Positions 58,655 to 64,000 of a stretch of 64,000 nt of DNA are shown piece by piece; positions within the stretch are counted from its first letter, which is position 1; each line of letters begins with the position of its first letter. The notes under the pieces are model-generated. The model had not been told where the DNA came from and did no database searches. It worked only from the letters and a program-made list of their open reading frames with translations. The DNA is from DAOUMF01 sp034408935 (GTDB lineage: Bacteria > Chloroflexota > Dehalococcoidia > SM23-28-2 > RBG-16-64-32). The translations under genes and the position numbers were made by a program. The stretch covers positions 248,001-312,000 of the forward strand of contig DAOUMV010000003.1 in the NCBI GenBank assembly GCA_034408935.1. The letters run 5' to 3'.

Positions 58655-58674
58655 CCGGCCTGCAGGCAGGCAGG
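58655..58674. repeat. 20-bp palindrome variant copy 5
   Basis: CCGGCCTGCAGGCAGGCAGG is a diverged copy just after the stop of the membrane protein gene. Confidence 0.5.
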
Positions 58675-58771
58675 GATACGCTGAAACGCAGGACTGAAAT
58701 GATACAATTCTCAGGACGCTGGTCGTGGAACTGGGCACAATGCCGACGAGGAAGCCGCACGCCACACGCCG

Positions 58772-59524
58772 ATGATTGAGTTCGTGTCAGGTGCAGCGGC
58801 AGGGCTGCTTTCCGGAGCGCTGCTATTCGTTGCTGCTCAGCGGCTCAGATCCCGTCAGGCGGCTGAGTTTGCCAACCAACTCAGGTGGCGAATGCGCTGG
58901 GAACTTGAGATAGTCGTGAAGAAGGTGGCCCTCGCGACGGAAGTCTACGACCCGAGTTCGTGGGAAACCCGCATAGATCACCTAGGAGGATTTCACGTAC
59001 TCCACGCCATTAGAGCGCTAATCTATGACGCATGCTGGCCGGATGAAGATCGATATGCTGTCGTCACGCTGACACCGCTCGTTAGACAGCTATTGGAAAC
59101 CGTTCAACGAGTCTGCCAAGAATGTATGGAAGCCTACTCAGCGGCTGGCTTCGCGAACCAAGGGCCAGGATTCTACGGTGACCTGCTTCTGATCGTCGAC
59201 CGATGCCGCCAAGGCCTGCGCAGCTACGACAATTATCGGAACTGGGTCGAAAGAACGGCACGAACGGCCGTACCAGCCGAATTGCTGGATGACTGGAGCA
59301 GTGACTACTTGTGGTCCGCAGCATCCGAGATTCTCATTCGCCTTGACCATGTGCTGACCGTTCGACGGCCCCCTTGGGCAAGGGTGACCCGATTGCCAAC
59401 GCTGACTTGTCGAGCGGTCGTCAACTGGGCCAAGAGCTTGCGAAGAGGCCCAACGAGGGGAATCCTACTGCCGCGACGAGATAGCTCCGACGTTCACAGG
59501 AACGCCACACGGCGTCGTGGGTGA
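58772..59524 (+). CDS. Hypothetical protein with N-terminal membrane anchor
   Basis: The 250-aa protein has one hydrophobic segment (FVSGAAAGLLSGALLFVAA) and a long helical body rich in Arg and Trp (RWRMRWELEIVVKKVALATE). The start is ATG 58772 and overlaps the TGA of an 11-codon frame (58740-58775). Base composition is lower in GC than neighbours, as for the gene before it. I do not recognise it; it could be an accessory gene. Confidence 0.5.
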   Translation: MIEFVSGAAAGLLSGALLFVAAQRLRSRQAAEFANQLRWRMRWELEIVVKKVALATEVYDPSSWETRIDHLGGFHVLHAIRALIYDACWPDEDRYAVVTLTPLVRQLLETVQRVCQECMEAYSAAGFANQGPGFYGDLLLIVDRCRQGLRSYDNYRNWVERTARTAVPAELLDDWSSDYLWSAASEILIRLDHVLTVRRPPWARVTRLPTLTCRAVVNWAKSLRRGPTRGILLPRRDSSDVHRNATRRRG

Positions 59525-59661
59525 CCCGTTCAGGTTGTCCACGGTGCTCAAGAGGGCCCATTTCCGATCAGTTGGTCCTCGCGTCGGTGACCTGGGTCGC
59601 GGTCGCAGCCATGGCGTGTGGTCTTCGCAGCTGTCCGCCCTCGTGCAGGCGCAAGAATGAC

Positions 59662-59692
59662 AAGCGGCCCAGGGGCGGGCCCTGAGCCGCTT
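59662..59692 (-). terminator. Hairpin terminator of the tRNA pair
   Basis: AAGCGGC and GCCGCTT enclose a second stem CAGGG/CCCTG, 13 bp downstream of tRNA-Cys. It may end transcription from both sides. Confidence 0.6.
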
Positions 59693-59704
59693 TCGCTATC
59701 GACT

Positions 59705-59779
59705 TGGAGGCGACGGGGGGATTCGAACCCCCGATCAGGGTTTTGCAGACCCCTGCCTTAACCACTTGGCTACGTCGCC
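59705..59779 (-). tRNA. tRNA-Cys(GCA)
   Basis: The 75-nt gene has acceptor GGCGACG/CGTCGCC, anticodon GCA in TCTGCAAAA, T-arm GGGGGTTCGAATCCCCC, the Cys identity discriminator U73 and encoded CCA. Confidence 0.95.
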
Positions 59780-59789
59780 CCGCGACTGC

Positions 59790-59876
59790 TGGTGCCGAGG
59801 AGGGGATTTGAACCCCTACGCCCTTTCGGGCACCGCCCCCTCAAGACGGCGTGTCTACCTATTCCACCACCTCGGC
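59790..59876 (-). tRNA. tRNA-Leu(GAG)
   Basis: The 87-nt gene has acceptor GCCGAGG/CCTCGGC, anticodon loop TTGAGGG (anticodon GAG), a variable arm TGCCCGAAAGGGCG and encoded CCA. It is 10 bp upstream of tRNA-Cys and probably cotranscribed. Confidence 0.95.
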
Positions 59877-59949
59877 GACTCGCCCCTATATATTATCGCT
59901 TTCCGGGCACTTTGCAAGCTGTGCTGGCCTGGGATGGAAACGACTGCGG

Positions 59950-61131
59950 CTACGCCTCAATGATCGGCGGGTCAAAGGGCACCTTGTTCATGGGCTCGTT
60001 CCCGGTCTCGGTTATGAGCACGGGCGTCTCCATTCTCATGCCGCCCACGCCCGGCTTGTTGAGGACGATGGCCGCCACCTCGATCATGTTGGGCTGAAGC
60101 AGGAGATCCCCCCTCGATTCGCAGGGCGTGCTTGAGTTCACGACCACAGGATACCATTCGTTGCCAAGGATGCCAATGCCATGACCGTAGCCCGGCAGGG
60201 CGTATTGCCTGTAGCCGATGTCGTCAAGGTAGGCGTCCATCTTCGCCGCCACTTCGCCGTAGGTCGTGCCCGGCTTGAGGTTCTCCAGCAGCAGGTTGCA
60301 GGTCGCCACGAAGGCCTCCGAGAGCTCCCGCTGTTCGGGACTGGGCTGGCCCATTATGGCGTTGCGGGCCAGGTCGCCCAGGTACAGGTTGTACATGGAG
60401 TGGAGGTCTATGAGCACGTTGTCGCCGGGCTGAACCTGTCTCCTGGTGGGCGGAGTGCAGCCTCCCCAGAAGTAGGCGGTTCTATCGCCCGTCGCTATCT
60501 CCTGGCCGCCGGTGAACGACCAGTTCAGCTCGCTGCCTGCCTTCCGCATGGCGTATTCGGCGATGCCTGCGATCTCCGTCTCCGTCATGCCGACTCGCAG
60601 GTCCTTGATGACGGCCTCGAAGCCCAGGTCGCAGATCTCACCGGCGCGCCTGAAGCATTCGATCTCGGCCTCGTCCTTGATGATGAATATCTCGTTCAGG
60701 AGGTCGGTGGCGTTCTTGAAGCTGGCCTGGGGGAAGGCATCGCGAAGGACCTCGTACTCGCTGGCCAGGAGGAAAGTCTCGATCCTGATGGGTGAGTGGC
60801 CCAGCTCGACCCCTATTGACCCATTGTCTAGGCCCCTGGTTCTCAGGAAGGAGATGATCTGGTCCCACATGGTCATCCCCGGCAGGGGAGCGGCAGTGTT
60901 TACGTTCTTGAAGTAGCCGTCGTCCTTGACGCGTTCGCTATCGAGGCCCGCCACGTATAGCTGCGGCTCGCCATGGCCGGGGATAACGGCAACGCCCCGC
61001 CAGGGGACGAATGCGCCGAAGACGTAGCCGACGGTGCTTAGCCTGGTGGCGATCAGCACGTCGATGCTCTGGTCTTCCATCTTGGCCTGTATCTCCTCCA
61101 GCCTGCCCTCATAGTCCACGGGCGTGCTCAA
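59950..61131 (-). CDS. M24-family Xaa-Pro peptidase-like protein
   Basis: The 393-aa protein has a creatinase N-terminal domain and an M24 pita-bread domain. Metal ligands are read in VLIDLHSMYNLYLGDLARNA (two Asp), GYGHGIGILGNE (His) and MRMETPVLIT (Glu), with a last Glu position less clear. It may cut Xaa-Pro dipeptides or act as a creatinase-like hydrolase. TTG start behind TAGGAGGT. Confidence 0.85.
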   Translation of the reverse strand: MSTPVDYEGRLEEIQAKMEDQSIDVLIATRLSTVGYVFGAFVPWRGVAVIPGHGEPQLYVAGLDSERVKDDGYFKNVNTAAPLPGMTMWDQIISFLRTRGLDNGSIGVELGHSPIRIETFLLASEYEVLRDAFPQASFKNATDLLNEIFIIKDEAEIECFRRAGEICDLGFEAVIKDLRVGMTETEIAGIAEYAMRKAGSELNWSFTGGQEIATGDRTAYFWGGCTPPTRRQVQPGDNVLIDLHSMYNLYLGDLARNAIMGQPSPEQRELSEAFVATCNLLLENLKPGTTYGEVAAKMDAYLDDIGYRQYALPGYGHGIGILGNEWYPVVVNSSTPCESRGDLLLQPNMIEVAAIVLNKPGVGGMRMETPVLITETGNEPMNKVPFDPPIIEA

Positions 61132-61346
61132 CTTCCCACCTCCTATCGTCTGCTCGAGCCGGAAGAGAGGCTTGCTACTAGCTCTCTCCCTGCCAATCTA
61201 GCACAGAACCGGTCGAGGGTCGCGCCTGGGCGGCTACGGGCCGTGGGGTTCGACGCTCAGAGCGGCGGGTGCGCCGAAGCGCTAGAACAAGGGGGCGGCA
61301 TGCGCTATCCTGGGGCGGCCACGTGCCACCTGCAAGGAGGAAGCCA

Positions 61347-61421
61347 ATGAAGTTCGGCGTCATCATGTTCCCCACGGACTACTCCATCGGGCCGGCGGAG
61401 CTGGCGAGGAGCTTCGCCTAG
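61347..61421 (+). pseudogene. N-terminal fragment of a luciferase-like (LLM) F420/FMN oxidoreductase
   Basis: AAGGAGG and ATG 61347 open a frame of 24 codons, MKFGVIMFPTDYSIGPAELA plus RSFA, the exact N-terminus of LLM-class oxidoreductases of about 300 aa. It ends at TAG 61419 and the rest of the gene is missing. A deletion joined this start to unrelated sequence. Confidence 0.75.
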
Positions 61422-61700
61422 GGTTTCTGCGGGCTTGGGGGCGAGGTGAACGCACGGGAGCCGAGAGCCGTGGAGGAAGAGGTGTTGGAGATGGCCGGAC
61501 AAGCGCATGTTGACAGCCATGAGACGAGGGGATAAGATGTGCAGTAAGTCAGTAGAGTTACTCAACAAGTTGCCCGAGCACACTGCGAGCCAGGCTTAGT
61601 GAGGAGATGGAGCATGCGGACGGTGTGTTGGCTGTGGAGGCTTGTTGCTGGGGGATCACCGCGGGCGTTCAGAAAGGGCCTGCTAGCCTAGGAGGGCACG
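61422..61700 (+). pseudogene. Region of decayed coding remnants before cysK
   Basis: Short frames follow each other: 61446-61535 (VEEEVLEMAGQAHVDSHE in the middle), 61537-61599 (MCSKSVELLNKLPEHTASQA), then, in a shifted frame, MEHADGVLAVEACCWGITAG. They have coding-like composition, but each is cut by a stop or frameshift. I cannot name the original gene. The last bases carry the cysK ribosome site. Confidence 0.4.
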
Positions 61701-62648
61701 ATGGAAGGTGGCGCAAGGATCGCCAGCGACATCACGAAACTGATAGGGAATACGCCGCTCGTTGCGCTGAACAGAATGGCTGAGGGGGTCGAGGCTACGG
61801 TGGTGGCGAAGCTGGAATCCTACAATCCCTGCGGGAGCGTGAAGGACAGGATCGGCGTCTCCATGATCGAGGCGGCCGAGAAGGACGGCCAGATCAAGAA
61901 GGATACGGTGATTGTTGAGGCGACTAGCGGGAACACGGGCATAGCTCTGGCATTCGTCTGCGCGGCCAAGGGCTACCCGCTGATCCTCACCATGCCGGAC
62001 ACTATGTCCGTGGAGCGAAGGCGACTGCTTGCGGTCTTCGGGGCGCAGCTCGTGCTCACCCCAGGGTCGGAGGGGATGCCGGGCGCCGTGAGGAAAGCCG
62101 AGGAGATCGTGGAAGGCGAGCCCCGCGGGTTCATGCCCCAGCAGTTCAAGAATCCAGCGAATCCCTTGATCCACCGTGAGACGACGGCGGAGGAGATATG
62201 GCGCGATACCGGTGGTCAGGTGGACATCCTGGTATCAGGGGTGGGCACCGGAGGGACGATCACCGGCGTGGCCGAGGTCATCAAGAAGAGGAAGCCGGAG
62301 TTCAAGGCCATAGCCGTCGAGCCGGCGGACTCTCCGGTCCTCTCCGGCGGCAAGCCCGGCCCCCACAAGATTCAGGGTATCGGAGCTGGCTTCGTGCCGG
62401 ATGTGCTCAGGCCTGACCTGATCGATGAGATCATCAGGGTCAGCAATGAGGACGCCGGAGAGGCGGCCCGGCAGTTGGCCAGGCAAGAGGGGATACTGGG
62501 CGGCATATCGTCGGGGGCGGCGGCCTGGGCAGCGCTGGAGGTGGCCAAGAGGCCGGAGAGCAAAGGAGCCCTCATAGTGGCGGTTCTGCCCGACACCGGC
62601 GAGCGCTATCTGTCCACCTGGCTCTTCCAGGAAGACGACGCTGCATAG
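61701..62648 (+). CDS. cysK: Cysteine synthase (O-acetylserine sulfhydrylase)
   Basis: The 315-aa PLP enzyme makes cysteine from O-acetylserine and sulfide. K48 in NPCGSVKDRIG binds PLP, EATSGNTGIALAF (73-85) binds the substrate carboxylate, and GVGTGGTITGVAEVIKKRKP binds the phosphate. GGISSGAAAWAAL holds the serine near the pyridine nitrogen. CysK fits better than CysM by length and motifs. AGGAGGG lies six bases before the ATG. The cysteine could feed SufS. Confidence 0.93.
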   Translation: MEGGARIASDITKLIGNTPLVALNRMAEGVEATVVAKLESYNPCGSVKDRIGVSMIEAAEKDGQIKKDTVIVEATSGNTGIALAFVCAAKGYPLILTMPDTMSVERRRLLAVFGAQLVLTPGSEGMPGAVRKAEEIVEGEPRGFMPQQFKNPANPLIHRETTAEEIWRDTGGQVDILVSGVGTGGTITGVAEVIKKRKPEFKAIAVEPADSPVLSGGKPGPHKIQGIGAGFVPDVLRPDLIDEIIRVSNEDAGEAARQLARQEGILGGISSGAAAWAALEVAKRPESKGALIVAVLPDTGERYLSTWLFQEDDAA

Positions 62649-62698
62649 CCGACCGCATTCCCACTGTAGCTAGGCAATTCTTCTGTAGTCACACCATA

Positions 62699-62729
62699 TT
62701 GACGGGTGTTGGGGGGAGGAGTGTATGAT
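62699..62729 (+). promoter_or_regulatory. Promoter of the 62.8-kb lipoprotein gene
   Basis: TTGACG (62699-62704) and TATGAT (62724-62729) are 19 bp apart; a GAGGGAGGG ribosome site follows. Confidence 0.45.
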
Positions 62730-62755
62730 TGTGGCACGCGAGGGAGGGTGCCGAC

Positions 62756-63577
62756 ATGGTCAGCGTTTCCCCCAGGGTGTTCCGGCTGTTGGCACTGGCA
62801 ATGGTTGCGGTGGGGTTCGCCGTGGTCTGTGCCTGCGGCGGAGAAGCTGAGCCGATCCCGAGCCCTGGGCCTGCGGCAAGTCCAACCGAGGCGGAGCCTT
62901 CAGCCGCGCAAGAGCCGCCCACGTGGGTGTGGGAACCAACCGGCGAATACCGCGCGGAGCGGATGGGTATTGGGCTGACCGTACACAGCAACATCGTGAA
63001 CTGGGACTACATGGCGATCCTCTATTCAGTGGACGATTCAGCGCCCGGCCTGCACCCATCGCCCGTGTCAGTCGGTCTGACCGATGACATAGGCCACAGC
63101 TATGACGTTGTCAGTAACGCCGTGCTTGGAAGCACCCTCGGCGTCACCGCCGGACTGCTGATTGTCGAGCCCTACAAGGGAGAGGGGAAGACGCTCACCC
63201 TGACCGTGACTGACGTGACAAACTCGTCGGGTGACGTCTCCCCAGGGAAGACGGTCGCGGGCGACTGGAGCGTCACCTTCATCGAGAACCTGGAGCCCGG
63301 TGTTACCGTCGACTACACCGAGGGCGGCAGGATATCGCCCGAGGTGATGTCGGTGGGAGAGCTCACCATGGCCGTGGGGGGCCCGCCGGGAGGCCGCTTG
63401 CCCAAGCTGCTGATAGATCGGGGAGGCGAGCAGGACGCGCTGTACGGCCGGATCTCAGACGGCGTGGCCCAGCGCCTAACCGAGGAGGAGTTCCACCAAC
63501 AGGTGAAGGCGTACACAGGTGGAGCGAACGACTACCCTGCGCCGCGTGGCTGGCCCGCGCCGGCTGAGGTCCCCTAG
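62756..63577 (+). CDS. Lipoprotein, paralogue of the gene at 34718
   Basis: A 273-aa lipoprotein (lipobox VVCAC). It shares with the 258-aa protein at 34718 the blocks WEPTGEYRAERMGIGLTV, SVGLTDDIGHSYD, LGSTLGVTAGLLIVEPYKGE, GKTLTLTVTD and GGRISPEVMSVGELT. ATG 62756 has GAGGGAGGG seven bases upstream. The two copies are 28 kb apart and in opposite direction; no function is known to me. Confidence 0.82.
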   Translation: MVSVSPRVFRLLALAMVAVGFAVVCACGGEAEPIPSPGPAASPTEAEPSAAQEPPTWVWEPTGEYRAERMGIGLTVHSNIVNWDYMAILYSVDDSAPGLHPSPVSVGLTDDIGHSYDVVSNAVLGSTLGVTAGLLIVEPYKGEGKTLTLTVTDVTNSSGDVSPGKTVAGDWSVTFIENLEPGVTVDYTEGGRISPEVMSVGELTMAVGGPPGGRLPKLLIDRGGEQDALYGRISDGVAQRLTEEEFHQQVKAYTGGANDYPAPRGWPAPAEVP

Positions 63578-63590
63578 CGGCACATCGCCG

Positions 63591-64000
63591 GTGCGCGCAT
63601 CGCTGGTCATATGCGCCGCGCTCTGGGCCCTCCTCCTTTCGGCCTGCTCTACATCGGACGAGGCGGTTCAGACGCCGACCGCCGCGCCGTGGAACAAGGT
63701 TGAGACGCCGCAATCATTCAGATCCATGTCTGAAGAGGAGGCTATAGAGGCGGGGAGGGCTGTGGCCAGCCACATCATCGGGGATAGCCCAGTTCAGGAG
63801 GCCACAGCCGAGATGACGACCTGGGCTGGTGCTCACGCACGGCTGGCGGATCGGGGTGTTGAGAAAGAGTCTCGCAGTCCTGATAATCCTGGTTTGCCTT
63901 TGGACGACACTGCAGTGTGGCTGGTGATCCTGAAGGGCATCTTCTACGAGCCGCAAGGGCCTCCCATACTGACGCCACCCCCTGAGCCGGAACCTATTTG
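63591..64000 (+). CDS. Lipoprotein, 3' truncated by the window end
   Basis: GTG 63591 opens a frame that runs off the end after 136 codons. The signal VRASLVICAALWALLLSAC ends in a lipobox, and the mature part begins STSDEAVQTPTAAPW, then a helical EEEAIEAGRAVASHIIG segment and, near the end, WLVILKGIFYEPQGPPI. It starts 13 bp after the previous lipoprotein stop, so the two are probably cotranscribed. Confidence 0.7.
   Translation, partial: MRASLVICAALWALLLSACSTSDEAVQTPTAAPWNKVETPQSFRSMSEEEAIEAGRAVASHIIGDSPVQEATAEMTTWAGAHARLADRGVEKESRSPDNPGLPLDDTAVWLVILKGIFYEPQGPPILTPPPEPEPI

Noticed and set aside
59568..59765. 65-codon minus-strand frame
   Set aside because: It overlaps tRNA-Cys and its terminator and is not a real gene.
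61422..61700. Riboswitch or T-box leader for cysK
   Set aside because: I see no conserved S-box or T-box sequence; coding-like fragments explain the region better.
1..64000. CRISPR array, prophage, IS transposase or rRNA genes
   Set aside because: No regular repeat-spacer pattern, no phage structural cluster, no transposase or integrase motif and no rRNA sequence were found.

Overview
The window is 64 kb of high-GC bacterial chromosome with about 66 protein genes, three complete tRNA genes and many short dispersed repeats. Gene content (sufBCDSU order, DUF2203, MidA, hydantoinase A/B, Ldh/RraA sugar-acid genes, a remnant of a luciferase-like monooxygenase, DUF35-thiolase pair, GH172) is what I would expect of a Chloroflexota lineage near Dehalococcoidia/SAR202. 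That placement is inference from gene families. No rRNA, CRISPR array, transposase, integrase or replication origin is visible.

Layout. 1-5.3 kb: sufBCDSU iron-sulfur assembly operon, 5' truncated. 5.3-16.9 kb: long minus-strand block with MBL-fold hydrolase, thiolase/DUF35 pair, MocA, VOC protein, lipoprotein, DinB-SCP2 fusion, a three-subunit molybdenum hydroxylase, peroxiredoxin and MidA methyltransferase. 17-19.2 kb: MarR regulator and DHA2 exporter. 20-23.3 kb: ModE-type regulator and TupABC tungstate (or molybdate) transporter, which could supply metal for the Mo/W hydroxylase and its MocA cofactor enzyme. 23.3-27.6 kb: GDPD, SDR, DinB, DUF2203, eIF2B-like, CDGSH and Nudix genes. 27.8-34.7 kb: lipoprotein, APH/P-loop kinase fusion, dUTPase and HyuAB. 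34.7-42.2 kb: lipoproteins, PHP phosphoesterase, zinc-finger protein, LarE, alcohol dehydrogenase, L25 and Fmt. 42.2-47.9 kb: DUF62, peptide-binding protein, SecG, YvcK and GatB. 48 kb: tRNA-Leu(UAA) beside a GIY-YIG gene and a half-copy of the same tRNA. 48.5-57.8 kb: catabolic genes (Ldh, RraA, FGGY kinase, IMPase-like, EEP phosphatase, DUF2804, CoA-transferase AB, GH172). 58-64 kb: two orphans, tRNA-Cys and tRNA-Leu(GAG), M24 peptidase, decayed genes, cysteine synthase and two lipoproteins.

Three signals cut across the genes. First, a 20-bp palindrome, CCTGCCTGCCGGCAGGCAGG and variants, occurs at least six times. In several copies it sits exactly inside another recognisable sequence, so empty and filled sites can be compared within this window. 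Second, one filled copy lies in a 35-nt duplicate of the 5' half of tRNA-Leu(UAA). That half-tRNA, a compact GIY-YIG nuclease gene and the intact tRNA follow each other with almost no spacer. I consider this the best candidate for an undescribed system here. Third, about a dozen first-in-operon genes have a -10 box 7-12 nt before the start codon and no Shine-Dalgarno sequence, which points to widespread leaderless mRNAs, while genes inside operons mostly carry good ribosome binding sites.
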